Source: Manihot esculenta (lineage: Eukaryota; Streptophyta; Magnoliopsida; Malpighiales; Euphorbiaceae). From it: a stretch of DNA of 64,000 nucleotides. This document shows, piece by piece, positions 35,786 through 47,596 of this stretch; the first letter of the stretch is position 1, and every line of letters begins with the position of its first letter. Both the position numbers and the translations under genes were made by a program. The DNA lies in the NCBI RefSeq assembly GCF_001659605.2, contig NC_035171.2:11538614-11602613 (forward strand), given 5' to 3'. Below the pieces are notes generated by a model. That model saw only the letters and a program-made list of their open reading frames with translations, was not told the DNA's origin and did not search any database.

Positions 35786-35930
35786 AGTCCAGGTTGTACC
35801 CATTCTACGTCCCTGGCACGATGTAAGAGAAAGTCCAGGTTGTACCCATTCTACGTCCCTGGCACATTGGTATGTTATGATATGTTATGATAAGAGAAAG
35901 ACCGGTTGTACCCATTCTACGTCCCGGCAC
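35786..35930. repeat. triple tandem repeat in LTR A1
   Basis: Three copies of a unit with GGTTGTACCCATTCTACGTC followed by CCTGGCAC, at 35786, 35832 and 35900. LTR A2 has the same at 43481-43626; the B LTRs have diverged counterparts (AGGCCCATTCTACGCCCCTG) at 49144-49280 and 56879-57015. Confidence 0.9.
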
Positions 35931-36577
35931 AGTTGGACTATGTAGAGGACTATCGGTGACAATACCATCCGAGATGTGATTAGTTGTGATGTGTTGCATT
36001 ACATAATGGCATGAAATTTTAATATATGATTTCACTATTTTGCTCACTGGGCTTTGTAGCTCACCTCTCTCCCCTAACCCCAGGTGTGCAGGTACAGGGT
36101 AGACCAGGAGGTTAGCCAGAGTTTTGAAGTATGTGTATGTAATAGTTAGATTGTGGACATGACAATTGTACTATGATGAAATGTAAGAGATTTCAGTATG
36201 TTATGTAATGAGGTATATTGAGGTTATAGATGTGCTTGACCCTATGAGTATTGTTATCCCTTTTGATACATGATCTATAGTTATGTTTTATAATGTTTAT
36301 GAAAGCCAACTCATCTCATGATGTTTTGCCCATTGGGGCATTGATGAGATCCCACAGAGGGATCATGATTATGATTATGACTATGCACAGTATATGTTCA
36401 GGTTGAGTTGGATATTTGAAGGAAAGGTTTTAAATTTTTTTTTTGTATTTTTCTTGATCATGTATGGGATTAAACAAGTTTCTAGGATGTATGTTTGGCT
36501 TGCTACGGGTCCCGGCGGCCTTAAGTCGACCCGGATCCTAGCGCCGGTAGCGGTCCGATTTTCGGGTCGTTACAGAA

Positions 36578-36590
36578 TGGTATCAGAGCC
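36578..36590 (+). other. primer binding site, element A
   Basis: TGGTATCAGAGCC, complementary to the 3' end of plant initiator tRNA-Met, three bases after the LTR. Confidence 0.9.
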
Positions 36591-36844
36591 CTAGGTTCAT
36601 ATGGTCGGACCTAGAGTGTCGGGCTCATAGATGTTATAGAAGGTCAAGCACAATAGGAAGATCATGTCCACTAGGATAGGATGTTGAGTCCTGTCTTGTA
36701 TGATGATGTGAAATGCCATGATTATATACATGTGCATTGATGCTATGATATGAATGACGTATATGTGATGAGGGTTCATGTGTGCCCACATGAACCATAT
36801 GATGCTAATGCTTGTATGATGTGTACTGTTTTTCAGAAAACAGG

Positions 36845-39800
36845 ATGAGAGGAACTCGTCGATCTGCACGATTGACTGGAGTGCCACCTGAGGATGAGGG
36901 CACGAGCGCCCGTCCTCCTACATTGCCTAGGGCAATGTCTTGTAGAGCCAACAGAGAAAGAGTGTCAAGGGACCCTAGAAGGTCTTTTGATGCTAGCAGA
37001 AGGGGGACTGATAGAGGAGGAAGTTCTTCAGATGTGAGGGAGGTTATGGAAGAGGATCAGAGGAGGGATGGGAACCTGGATGTGAGCATGGAGGAAGAAG
37101 GGACAGGGGAGTCTCAGGGAGGCGTTCAGGCCTCGGGGTATGGTTTTCCACCCCATTATCCACCCTTCCCACAGGGTTCAGGGTATCCGATGGGAGGTAC
37201 ATCGGATTACTCCAGCTTTAACCCCTACCCTACCTACATGCCTTATCCACCTTTCTATCCACCTTACACACAGTACCCAGCTTATCCACCCTCACCCTTC
37301 TATCCAAACCCGGCAAACCCCACCTCGGGGAATGCTGCACCCCCACCTCCACCACCTACAGAACCAGCAGCCCCAATTACTCAACCTCCTAGATCTAGCT
37401 CAGCTGGTGGGAGCAAGGTAAAGATGACAGATTACCTCAAGCTGGATGCTCCCAAGTACAAGTCAGGGGATGACCCCTTTGAGTATCTGAGAGTGGTGAA
37501 GACAATAACTGATGAGCTAGGGGCAAGTGACAGCAGGGCCATTCAAATGGCAGGGTTCACTTTAAAGTGCAAGAAGGCATGGGAATGGTTCAAGTGTTAT
37601 GTGGACCCAAGACTAAACGGCATGACATGGGAGGAATTTGCGAATGAGTTCGCTGGATGGGCTTTTCCAGACAGTTCCAGAGAACTGAAGATGATTGAGT
37701 TTGAGCAACTGAGGCAGTCAGAGCATATGGGTGTAGAGGAGTTCACAGATAAATTCTTGGAGCTATTGCCTTTTTCAGGGCAAGCTCTAGATACAGATAC
37801 GAAGAAAGCCAAAAGGTATGTTATGAAGCAGCATTCCAGGTACTCCTCGTTGATTCAGTCAGCTGAGAGAGAAAGTTTCCACACTGTGGTGGATATGGCT
37901 CGAAGAATGGAAGCAAGTGCTATAGTTGAGGGGTCAGTGAAGCAGTCAGTGACCCAGTCTTCAGGGGTTAAGACCCCAGGCAGAGGAGGGCCAGGTCTCT
38001 CTTCTCAGAGCTCAGGAAAGAAGAGGTGGGATAACACCACCAGGAAGTCGAAGAAGAATAAGCTTTGGAACAAGTTGAAATCCGGTCTGGGATTTGGCGG
38101 TGGCTCGAGCTCAGGCTCAGATGGTACAGAATGCCAGAGATGTGGAAGACCGCACAGGGGAGTGTGTCGAGCTGAGACTAATACATGTTTCAGATGTGGA
38201 CAGGAGGGAAACATAGCTCGGGAGTGTCCTAGAGCACCTTTTATGGGCCAGCCCCAGCAGACAGCTTCTGGTAGTGTGGCACAGCCAGCAGTTCCAGCCA
38301 CAACTCAGGGCAGTAGCAGAGGTAGAGGGAGAGGGGCAGCCTCTTCTTCTGGTTCCCGAGGTGAAGGTCCATCAGCTCCAGCCAGGATCTTCACCATGAC
38401 TCAGCAGGAGACTAACACATCCAACACCGTGGTGTCAGGTAATCTCGTCATTGGGTGTTCTGATGTGTATGCATTAATGGACCCGGGTGCATCTCATTCA
38501 TTTATTGCTCCGAGAGCCGTTGAGAGGTTGGGTCTGATAGTCTCTGGGTTAGAGTGTCCCCTATGGGTCAGTGGACCCAAGTGTGACCCGTCAGTGGCAG
38601 TGTCAGTCTGCCAGTACAGTCCAGTTTTTATTGAGGGAAGATGCCTCTCCGCCGACCTTGTGGTTCTAGATTTGACAGACTTTGACGTCATTCTAGGGAT
38701 GGATTGGCTATCTACCCATGGTGCTACCTTGGACTGCAGGGACAAGGTAGTCAGGTTCAGAGATCAGAACGGGTCAGAGGTCGTCTTCAGAGGAGACAAG
38801 AGGGGCACACCTAGAGGTCTGATATCAGCTCTTCAGGCTCGTAGGTTGCTTAGGAAGGGATGTCAGGGGTACTTAGCTCATGTGAGAGAGCTAGACAGTC
38901 AGGTCAGGGAGCCGGCCTCGGTGCCAGTTGTCAGAGAGTTTCAGGATGTTTTTCCGGATGAGCTTCCAGGTTTACCACCTGCTAGGGAGATAGAGTTCGA
39001 GATAGAGTTGGTGCCTGGAACTAGACCGATCTCTATCCCTCCCTACAGGATGGCCCCAGCCGAGTTGAAGGAGTTGAAAGAGCAATTGCAGGAGCTGGTA
39101 GAAAAGGGTTTCATCCGACAGAGTACCTCACCTTGGGGTGCTCCGGTCTTGTTCGTGAGAAAGAAGGATGGATCCCTCAGACTTTGTATTGACTACAGGC
39201 AGTTGAACAAAGTCACTACCAAAAATAGGTACCCTCTGCCAAGGATCGATGATCTATTCGACCAGCTAGCCGGAGCGGGTTGTTTCTCCAAAATAGATCT
39301 GAGATCGGGGTACCATCAGCTAAGGATAAGGGATGAAGATGTACCGAAGACGGCTTTCAGGACCAGATATGGGCATTTTGAGTTCCTTGTAATGCCGTTC
39401 GGGTTAACCAACGCCCCTGCAGCATTCATGGATCTCATGAACAGGGTGTTTAGTCAATACCTGGATCACTTTGTTATTGTCTTCATAGATGATATCTTAG
39501 TGTATTCCAGGAATGCAGAGGAGCATGCCCATCATCTGCGGTTGGTCTTGCAGACCTTGAGGGAACATGGCTTGTATGCCAAGTTCTCTAAATGTGAGTT
39601 CTGGCTGAGGAGCATTTCGTTCTTGGGGCATGTAGTGTCAGAGAATGGGATTGAGGTGGACCCCAAGAAGACAGAAACTGTGGCTAACTGGCCTAGACCC
39701 ACTTCAGTGACAGAGATTAGAAGTTTCTTGGGTTTGGCAGGTTACTACAGGAGGTTCGTTCAGGACTTCTCAAAGATAGTAGATCCTCTGACCAGGTTAA

Positions 39801-41824
39801 CCAGGAAGAATCAGAAGTTTGTGTGGACCGACCAGTGCGAAGAGAGTTTCGAAGAGCTTAAGAAGAGGTTGACTTCAGCACCAGTTTTAGCTCTGCCATC
39901 TAGTGATGAGGACTTTACAGTCTTTTGTGATGCGTCCCGTGTGGGACTGGGTTGTGTACTAATGCAGAATGAGAGGGTGATCGCTTATGCTTCTAGGCAG
40001 CTGAAGAAGCATGAGTTGAATTACCCCACACATGACCTGGAGATGGCAGCAGTAATCTTTGCACTCAAGATGTGGAGGCACTACCTCTATGGGGTTAAAT
40101 GTGAGATCTTCACGGATCATAAGAGCCTACAGTACATCTTGAGTCAAAGAGATTTGAATTTGAGACAGAGGAGATGGGTGGAGCTGCTGAGTGACTATGA
40201 TTGCAAGATTCAGTATCATACGGGTAAGGCGAATGTCGTGGCAGACGCCCTAAGCCGGAAGTCACTAGGCAGTTTATCCCACATATCGGCAGAGAGGAGG
40301 CTAGTGGTGAAGGAGTTCTACAAGCTCATTGAGGAAGTTCTACAGATGGAGTTGTCTAGTACAGGTGCCTTGGTGGCCCAGATGAGAGTGGCACCCGTGT
40401 TTTTGGAGCAGGTGGCTCAGAAACAGCATGAGGACCCGGAGTTAGTGAAGATTGCCAGGACTGTTCAGTCAGGCAATGTTAGTGAGTTCAGATTCGACAG
40501 CAAGGGGATCCTCCGCTATGGGAGCAGACTATGTGTACCAGATGACATAGGGCTAAAAGGAGACATTATGAGAGAGGCTCATAATGCAAGATACAGCGTT
40601 CACCCCGGAGCCACCAAGATGTATCAAGATCTAAAGAAGGTTTATTGGTGGCCAGCTATGAAGAAAGAAGTGGCACAGTTTGTGTTAGCCTGCGAAGTGT
40701 GTCAGAGGGTGAAGCTGGAACATCAAAAGCCGGCTGGAATGCTTAACCCGCTACCTATTCCAGAATGGAAATGGGAAAATATAGCTATGGACTTCGTGGT
40801 GGGGTTACCGGCGGCGTCCAACAAAGTGGACTCCATATGGGTGATTGTGGATAGACTCACCAAGTCTGCTCACTTCATTCCTGTCAGGAGTGGCTACTCT
40901 GTGGACAAGTTGGCGCAGGTGTATGTGGACGAGATCGTCAGGCTGCATGGGGTTCCTGTTTCGATAGTGTCAGATAGAGGGCCCCAGTTCACCTCCGGGT
41001 TTTGGCGGAGTCTGCAGAATGCCATGGGTACTAGGTTGGATTTCAGTACCGCCTTCCACCCACAGACGGACGGACAATCAGAAAGGACCATCCAGACCAT
41101 AGAGGATATGCTTAGAATGTGTGTGCTGGACTTTGGCGGTTCTTGGAGGCAACATCTACCTTTGGTGGAGTTTGCCTACAACAACAGCCATCATGCTAGC
41201 ATCGGGATGGCTCCATATGAAGCTTTATATGGAAGGAAGTGCAGATCACCTGTTTGCTGGGAGGAAGTTGGAGAAAAGGCCTTAGCAGGGCCTGAGCTAG
41301 TAGAGATCACCAGCAGGGTGGTACCCATAATCAGAGAGAGAATCAAGATTGCTGCCAGCAGGCAGAAGAGTTATGCAGACGTCCGCAGAAGACAGTTAGA
41401 GTTTCAGGACGGGGATCTGGTATTGCTCAAGGTGTCTCCAATGAAAGGAGTGGTTCGCTTCGGAAAGAAAGGTAAATTAGCTCCACGATACATCGGACCC
41501 TTTGAAATCTTGCAAAAGATAGGGAATGTGTCGTACAAGCTGGATTTACCTGCTTCAATGGAAAGAATCCATCCGGTTTTCCATGTTTCAATGTTGAGGA
41601 AGTTTGTGTCAGATCCGAGCAAGGTTCTTAGTGAGCCTGATGTGGAGGTCCAAGAGGATCTCACCTATGTTGAACAGCCAGTACGGATCATAGACACCCA
41701 GATCAGAAAGTTAAGGAACAAGGAAATCCCGATGGTGAAAGTCCTGTGGAACCACCACAATTTGGAGGAATGCACTTGGGAGACACGGGAGTCTATGCTC
41801 CAACAGTACCCTCATCTCTTTTAA
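36845..41824 (+). CDS. gag-pol polyprotein of element A, intact (1659 aa)
   Basis: One uninterrupted frame. I start at ATG 36845 ([12 protein letters not shown]), shared with element B, rather than 33 bases upstream. Pro/Tyr-rich stretch about 100-178; retrotransposon gag domain about 230-340; basic patch; degenerate knuckle [16 protein letters not shown] knuckle at 448-461 where the His is Asn ([14 protein letters not shown]); protease DPGASHS (Asp 546); RT with CIDYRQLNK and active site FIDDILVYS (Asp 882, 883); RNase H from Asp 1029 (FCDAS); integrase HHCC zinc region, then Asp 1316, Asp 1377 and Glu 1413 (D-60-D-35-E); C-terminal chromodomain-like part with [16 protein letters not shown]. 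Gag and pol share one frame, so gag must be made in excess some other way. Apart from the knuckle His all seen catalytic residues are present. Confidence 0.95.
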   Translation: MRGTRRSARLTGVPPEDEGTSARPPTLPRAMSCRANRERVSRDPRRSFDASRRGTDRGGSSSDVREVMEEDQRRDGNLDVSMEEEGTGESQGGVQASGYGFPPHYPPFPQGSGYPMGGTSDYSSFNPYPTYMPYPPFYPPYTQYPAYPPSPFYPNPANPTSGNAAPPPPPPTEPAAPITQPPRSSSAGGSKVKMTDYLKLDAPKYKSGDDPFEYLRVVKTITDELGASDSRAIQMAGFTLKCKKAWEWFKCYVDPRLNGMTWEEFANEFAGWAFPDSSRELKMIEFEQLRQSEHMGVEEFTDKFLELLPFSGQALDTDTKKAKRYVMKQHSRYSSLIQSAERESFHTVVDMARRMEASAIVEGSVKQSVTQSSGVKTPGRGGPGLSSQSSGKKRWDNTTRKSKKNKLWNKLKSGLGFGGGSSSGSDGTECQRCGRPHRGVCRAETNTCFRCGQEGNIARECPRAPFMGQPQQTASGSVAQPAVPATTQGSSRGRGRGAASSSGSRGEGPSAPARIFTMTQQETNTSNTVVSGNLVIGCSDVYALMDPGASHSFIAPRAVERLGLIVSGLECPLWVSGPKCDPSVAVSVCQYSPVFIEGRCLSADLVVLDLTDFDVILGMDWLSTHGATLDCRDKVVRFRDQNGSEVVFRGDKRGTPRGLISALQARRLLRKGCQGYLAHVRELDSQVREPASVPVVREFQDVFPDELPGLPPAREIEFEIELVPGTRPISIPPYRMAPAELKELKEQLQELVEKGFIRQSTSPWGAPVLFVRKKDGSLRLCIDYRQLNKVTTKNRYPLPRIDDLFDQLAGAGCFSKIDLRSGYHQLRIRDEDVPKTAFRTRYGHFEFLVMPFGLTNAPAAFMDLMNRVFSQYLDHFVIVFIDDILVYSRNAEEHAHHLRLVLQTLREHGLYAKFSKCEFWLRSISFLGHVVSENGIEVDPKKTETVANWPRPTSVTEIRSFLGLAGYYRRFVQDFSKIVDPLTRLTRKNQKFVWTDQCEESFEELKKRLTSAPVLALPSSDEDFTVFCDASRVGLGCVLMQNERVIAYASRQLKKHELNYPTHDLEMAAVIFALKMWRHYLYGVKCEIFTDHKSLQYILSQRDLNLRQRRWVELLSDYDCKIQYHTGKANVVADALSRKSLGSLSHISAERRLVVKEFYKLIEEVLQMELSSTGALVAQMRVAPVFLEQVAQKQHEDPELVKIARTVQSGNVSEFRFDSKGILRYGSRLCVPDDIGLKGDIMREAHNARYSVHPGATKMYQDLKKVYWWPAMKKEVAQFVLACEVCQRVKLEHQKPAGMLNPLPIPEWKWENIAMDFVVGLPAASNKVDSIWVIVDRLTKSAHFIPVRSGYSVDKLAQVYVDEIVRLHGVPVSIVSDRGPQFTSGFWRSLQNAMGTRLDFSTAFHPQTDGQSERTIQTIEDMLRMCVLDFGGSWRQHLPLVEFAYNNSHHASIGMAPYEALYGRKCRSPVCWEEVGEKALAGPELVEITSRVVPIIRERIKIAASRQKSYADVRRRQLEFQDGDLVLLKVSPMKGVVRFGKKGKLAPRYIGPFEILQKIGNVSYKLDLPASMERIHPVFHVSMLRKFVSDPSKVLSEPDVEVQEDLTYVEQPVRIIDTQIRKLRNKEIPMVKVLWNHHNLEECTWETRESMLQQYPHLF

Positions 41825-41899
41825 GGTTAGATCCCTATGTGTTTATGTGCTATGTATGTATGTTATGTTTGATGCCATGTTATGTGTGCTAGTTGAGGT

Positions 41900-41934
41900 A
41901 CATTCGGGGACGAATGTTCTTAAGGGGGGGAGAA
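41900..41934 (+). other. hairpin and polypurine tract, element A
   Basis: ACATTCG-GGGA-CGAATGT (41900-41917) is a 7-bp stem with a 4-base loop; AAGGGGGGGAGAA follows to 41934, directly before the LTR. The tract primes plus-strand DNA synthesis in this family. Confidence 0.8.
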
Positions 41935-44231
41935 TGTAATACCCGGCTAGACTCCGGTATCGGAATTCCTACCGTCCGGTGGAATCTCGGATGTCGGAAG
42001 CCTCTAGTAGGGTAGAAACATGTTTTCATAAAATGTTTTAAGGTATTTCATGGTTTTAAGTATGAAAAATTTAATGAGTTTTTGCATAAAAACAACCTTG
42101 AAGGAAAACTCAGGTTCGGCCGCCGAACCTCAAGTTCGGCCGCCGAACATGCATGCCTTCGCGAGCGCCTTTAGGCCCCCGAAAGCATAAGTGAGGAAAG
42201 TCCAGGTTCGGCCGCCGAACCTCAAGTTCGGCCGCCGAACATGGCATGCATGCGGAGGCACGTTCGGCCCCCGAACGTGGCCTGGCCAGCCACTATAAAA
42301 GGGTCCCTTAGCCGAAAATGGGCGAGCTTTTTCCCTATTTCCGGCCAAGGTGAGCTCTCCGTCGCCCCTCACCGATCTTGAGTTCTTTCCTTCCCATCTT
42401 ACTCGATTTTTCATAAGTTTTTACTTGGTTTTGAAGATTTTCAAGCTTTAAGACAAGTTTGGAGCTTTGGGAACTCAGGAGCTCATTTGCTTGGATCTCC
42501 GAGTTTAGGACGTCTCTCCCTCGATCTACAAGAGGTAAGAGCCGATCTTAAGCTCATTTTATGTTTAAAGTAAGTTTTATGTTAGATCTATGGGGTTAAA
42601 TGCCTGTTTAGCTCATAGTTAGGTTTATGGGTTTTATTTGTGTTTTTGAACAATGTGAGTTGCTTGTGTGTTGTAGTTGGGGTTTTTGTTGGTTTGATGC
42701 CCCTAGGAGCTTGTATGTTTGCTTGTGAATGCTTGGGAATGTTGTAGAATAGGTTTATGCATGATTGGTTAGTTTTGGAGGCATGAATGCATAAGGGAGC
42801 CAAGTTTCTGCCCTTTGGCAGAAACCAGGTTCGGCAGCCGAAGGAGTTTTCGGCCGCCGAACATGGCTGGGGAGGCAGGCTTTTCGGCTGCCGAAGTTGC
42901 CCCCGAAAGGAGACTTTCGTCTCTGTCTGGCACTTTCGGCCGCCGAAGGTGCCGCCGAACATGCATGAGTTTCGCCTCTGTCTGGGAGTTTCGGCCGCCG
43001 AAGGTGCCGCCGAACCTGCCTGACTTTCGGCTCTGGAGGGACTTTCGGCCGCCGAACCTGCCGCCGAAAGTGCCCTGTCCAGCCATTTCTTGCATATTTT
43101 TATGTAATTATTTTATGATGTTTTAGGGGGTTTTTGGAGAGTATATTAGAGTTATGTTTATGTATGTTTGGTCCCTCATTGGAGTCCACCTGTGTAGGTT
43201 CGGACCCGAGGAACCGAGGACCCCAGCAGTGAGCCAGCTGCTACAGAGTTTGTCAGAGCTAGCAAGAGGTGAGTGGAATAAACCTTAAGTTTTAAAATAA
43301 ATGAAATATGAATTTTGAGCATGATCCATGCATCATGAATGCCATGAGATATAGTAGGTTGTTTGCATTAGTATTCACGAATATGTTGCATTGCATTTAT
43401 GATGTTGATGTGGATTGGTTATTGGATGATCCTTTAGTCCTCATATGGTATGATGATGTTACGGCATGATATGGTATGGAAGTCCAGGTTGTACCCATTC
43501 TACGTCCCTGGCACGATGTAAGAGAAAGTCCAGGTTGTACCCATTCTACGTCCCTGGCACATTGGTATGTTATGATATGTTATGATAAGAGAAAGACCGG
43601 TTGTACCCATTCTACGTCCCGGCACAGTTGGACTATGTAGAGGACTATCGGTGACAATACCATCCGAGATGTGATTAGTTGTGATGTGTTGCATTACATA
43701 ATGGCATGAAATTTTAATATATGATTTCACTATTCTGCTCACTGGGCTTTGTAGCTCACCCCTCTCCCCTAACCCCAGGTGTGCAGGTACAGGGTAGACC
43801 AGGAGGTTAGCCAGAGTTTTGAAGTATGTGTATGTAATAGTTAGATTGTGGACATGACAATTGTACTATGATGAAATGTAAGAGATTTCAGTATGTTATG
43901 TAATGAGGTATATTGAGGTTATAGATGTGCTTGACCCTATGAGTATTGTTATCCCTTTTGATACATGATCTATAGTTATGTTTTATAATGTTTATGAAAG
44001 CCAACTCATCTCATGATGTTTTGCCCATTGGGGCATTGATGAGATCCCACAGAGGGATCATGATTATGATTATGACTATGCACAGTATATGTTCAGGTTG
44101 AGTTGGATATTTGAAGGAAAGGTTTTAAATTTTTTTTTGTATTTTTCTTGATCATGTATGGGATTAAACAGGTTTCTAGGATGTATGTTTGGCTTGCTAC
44201 GGGTCCCGGCGGCCTTAAGTCGACCCGGATC
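41935..44231 (+). repeat. LTR A2, 3' end missing
   Basis: Colinear with A1 from TGTAATACCC to ACCCGGATC, then broken; the last about 40 bp of the LTR are absent and B-type pol sequence (CAGCGGACCCAAATG) starts. The only shared bases at the join are about two (TC). TATA box at 42294-42300. Confidence 0.9.
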
Positions 44232-47200
44232 AGCGGACCCAAATGTGACCCGTCAGTGGCAGAGTCAGTCTGCCAGTACAGTCCAGTTTTCATAGAGGGA
44301 AGATGCCTATCCGCCGACCTAGTGGTTCTAGACTTGACAGATTTTGACGTCATTCTAGGGATGGATTGGCTATCTACCCATGGTGCTACCTTGGATTGCA
44401 GAGACAAGGTAGTTAAGTTCAGATGTCAGGATGGGTCAGAGGTTGTCTTTAGAGGAGACAGGGGGAGTACACCTAGAGGTTTGATATCAGCCCTACAGGC
44501 TCGTAGGCTGCTCAGGAGGGGTTGTCAGGGTTATCTAGCTCATGTGAGAGAGCTAGACAGAGATGTCAGAGAGCCCGCCTCGGTGCCTGTGGTTAGAGAG
44601 TTCTTAGATGTTTTCCCAGACGAGCTGCCAGGTTTACCGCCTCCTAGGGAGATAGAGTTTGAAATAGAATTGATGCCAGGAACCAGACCGATCTCTATCC
44701 CTCCCTACAGGATGGCGCCAGCAGAGCTGAAAGAGCTTAAAGAACAGTTGCAAGAGCTGGTAGACAAGGGTTTCATCCGACCGAGTGCCTCACCTTGGGG
44801 TGCTCCAGTGTTGTTCGTGAAAAAAGAAGGATGGATCCCTCAGACTTTGTATCGACTATAGACAGTTGAACAAGGTTACTACCAAGAACAAGTACCCGTT
44901 GCCTAGGATCGATGATCTATTCGACCAGCTAGCAGGAGCAGGTTGTTTCTCCAAAATAGATCTGAGATCTGGGTATCATCAGCTGAGGATCAGAGATGAA
45001 GATGTGCCAAAGACAGCATTCAGGACCAGATATGGGCATTTTGAGTTCCTAGTGATGCCGTTCGGGTTAACAAACGCCCCTGCAGCATTCATGGATCTCA
45101 TGAACAGAGTATTTAGCCAATACCTGGATCACTTCGTTATTGTCTTCATAGATGATATCTTAGTGTATTCCAGGAATGCAGAAGAGCATGCCCATCATCT
45201 GCGGTTGGTCTTGCAGACTTTGAGGGAACATGGCTTGTATGCCAAGTTCTCTAAATGTGAATTCTGGCTGAGGAGCATTTCGTTCTTGGGGCATGTAGTG
45301 TCAGAGAATGGTATTGAGGTGGACCCCAAGAAGACAGAAACTGTGGCTAACTGGCCTAGACCCACTTCAGTGACAGAGATTAGAAGTTTCTTGGGTTTGG
45401 CAGGTTACTACAGGAGGTTCGTTCAGGACTTCTCAAAGATAGCAGCTCCTCTGACCAGGTTAACCAGGAAGAATCAGAAGTTTCTGTGGACCGACCAGTG
45501 CGAAGAGAGTTTTGAAGAGCTTAAGAAGAGGTTGACTTCAGCACCAGTTTTAGCTCTGCCATCTAGTGATGAGGACTTTACAGTCTTTTGTGATGCGTCC
45601 CGTGTGGGACTGGGTTGTGTACTGATGCAGAATGAGAGGGTGATTGCTTATGCTTCTAGGCAGCTGAAGAAGCATGAGTTGAATTACCCCACACACGACC
45701 TGGAGATGGCAGCAGTAATCTTTGCACTCAAGATGTGGAGGCACTACCTCTATGGGGTAAAATGTGAGATCTTTACAGATCATAAGAGCCTGCAGTACAT
45801 CCTGAGTCAAAGAGATTTGAATTTGAGACAGAGAAGATGGGTAGAACTGCTCAGTGACTACGATTGCAAAATCCAGTATCATCCGGGTAAGGCTAATGTT
45901 GTAGCTGATGCCTTAAGCCGGAAATCACTCGGCAGTCTATCCCACATCACAGCAGAACGAAGACCAGTAGTAAAGGAGTTCTACAAGCTTATCGAAGAAG
46001 GGCTACAGTTAGAGTTGTCGGGTACAGGTGCCTTGTTGGCTCAGATGAAAGTGACACCCGTGTTCCTTGAGCAAGTCGCTCAGAAACAGCATGAGGACCC
46101 CGAGTTAGTGAAGATTGCCAGGACTGTTCAGTCAGGCAAGAATGATGAGTCCAGATTTGACAACAAGGGGATCCTCCGCTATGGGAGTCGATTATGTGTA
46201 CCAGATGACATAGGGCTAAAAGGAGACATTATGAGAGAGGCTCATAATGCAAGATACAGCATTCACCCCGGAGCCACCAAGATGTATCAAGATTTGAAGA
46301 AAGTTTATTGGTGGCCAGCGATGAAGAAAGAAGTGGCACAGTTCGTGTCAGCCTGCGAAGTGTGTCAGAGGGTGAAGCTGGAACATCAGAAGCCAGCTGG
46401 AATGCTTAACCCGCTACCGATTCCAGAATGGAAATGGGAAAACATAGCTATGGACTTCGTAGTAGGGTTACCGGCGACGTCCAACAGAGTGGACTCCATA
46501 TGGGTGATTGTGGACAGACTCACCAAATCTGCTCACTTCATCCCTGTCAGGAGTGGCTACTCTGTGGACAAGTTGGCGCAGGTGTATGTGGATGAGATTG
46601 TCAGGCTGCACGGGGTTCCAGTGTCTATAGTGTCTGATAGAGGGCCCCAGTTCACTTCCAGGTTTTGGCGGAGTCTGCAGAATGCCATGGGTACTAGGTT
46701 GGACTTCAGTACTGCCTTCCATCCCCAGACTGATGGACAGTCAGAGAGGACCATCCAGACAATAGAAGATATGCTCAGAATGTGTGTGCTAGATTTTGGC
46801 GGTTCTTGGAGGCAACATCTACCCTTAGTGGAGTTCGCCTACAATAACAGCTATCATGCTAGCATCGGGATGGCTCCATATGAAGCTTTATATGGGAGGA
46901 AGTGCAGGTCACCTGTTTGCTGGGAAGAAGTTGGAGAAAAGGCCTTGGCAGGGCCTGAGCTAGTAGAGATCACCAGCAGGGTGGTACCATTAATCAGAGA
47001 AAGAATCAAGACTGCTGCAAGCAGACAGAAGAGTTATGCAGACATCCGCAGAAGACTAGTAGAGTTTCAGGAGGGGGATCTGGTATTGCTTAAGGTGTCT
47101 CCAATGAAAGGAGTGGTTAGGTTCGGGAAGAAAGGTAAGCTAGCCCCACGATACATCGGACCCTTTGAAATCTTGCAAAAGATTGGGAATGTGTCGTACA

Positions 47201-47487
47201 AGCTGGATTTACCTGCTTCTATGGAGAGAATCCATCCGGTTTTCCATGTTTCCATGTTGAGGAAGTTTGTGTCAGATCCGAGCAAGGTTCTTAATGAGCC
47301 TGATGTGGAGGTCCAAGAGGATCTCACCTATGTTGAACAGCCAGTGCGGATCATAGACACCCAGATCAGAAAGTTAAGAAACAAGGAAATCCCGATGGTG
47401 AAAGTCCTGTGGAACCACCACAACTTGGAAGAATGCACTTGGGAGACACGAGAGTCTATGCTCCAGCAGTACCCTCATCTCTTTTAA
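44232..47487 (+). pseudogene. truncated B-type pol copy with a frameshift
   Basis: Corresponds base for base to 51968-55222 of element B: it begins inside the protease region ([16 protein letters not shown]) and has RT, RNase H, integrase and C-terminus. One extra A in an A run at 44820-44825 (6 instead of 5) shifts the frame before the RT fingers; an open frame resumes at 44866 ([17 protein letters not shown]) to the stop at 47487. An upstream open frame joins LTR-derived codons (from 44148, MIMYGIKQVSRMYVWLATG) in frame to the pol remnant. Few other differences from element B (for example DESRFDN against DEFRFDN), so the duplication is recent. No gag, 5' LTR or primer site. Confidence 0.93.
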
Positions 47488-47561
47488 GGTTAGATCCCTA
47501 TGTGTTTATGTGCCTTGTATGTGTGTTATATTCTTTGCCATGCTATGTGTGCTAGTGAGGA

Positions 47562-47596
47562 ACATTCGGGGACGAATGTTCTTAAGGGGGGGAGAA
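47562..47596 (+). other. hairpin and polypurine tract of the truncated B copy
   Basis: The GAACATTCG / CGAATGTTC stem (9 bp) starts at about 47560 and AAGGGGGGGAGAA ends at 47596. Confidence 0.75.

Larger units (their letters stand above)
34315..36574 (+). repeat. LTR A1 (5' LTR of element A), 2260 bp
   Basis: TG...CA ends (TGTAATACCC, GTCGTTACA). Inside: inverted-repeat cluster 34495-34635, TATA box 34654, second cluster 35185-35380, triple tandem repeat 35786-35930. It differs from LTR A2 by roughly 14 substitutions counted by eye and by two repeat-unit indels (22 and about 55 bp). Confidence 0.95.

Noticed and set aside
37140..37421. Pro/His-rich second-frame open frames inside gag (also 50508-50822)
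   Set aside because: They are alternative readings of the Pro-rich gag segment; no start context or conservation argument.
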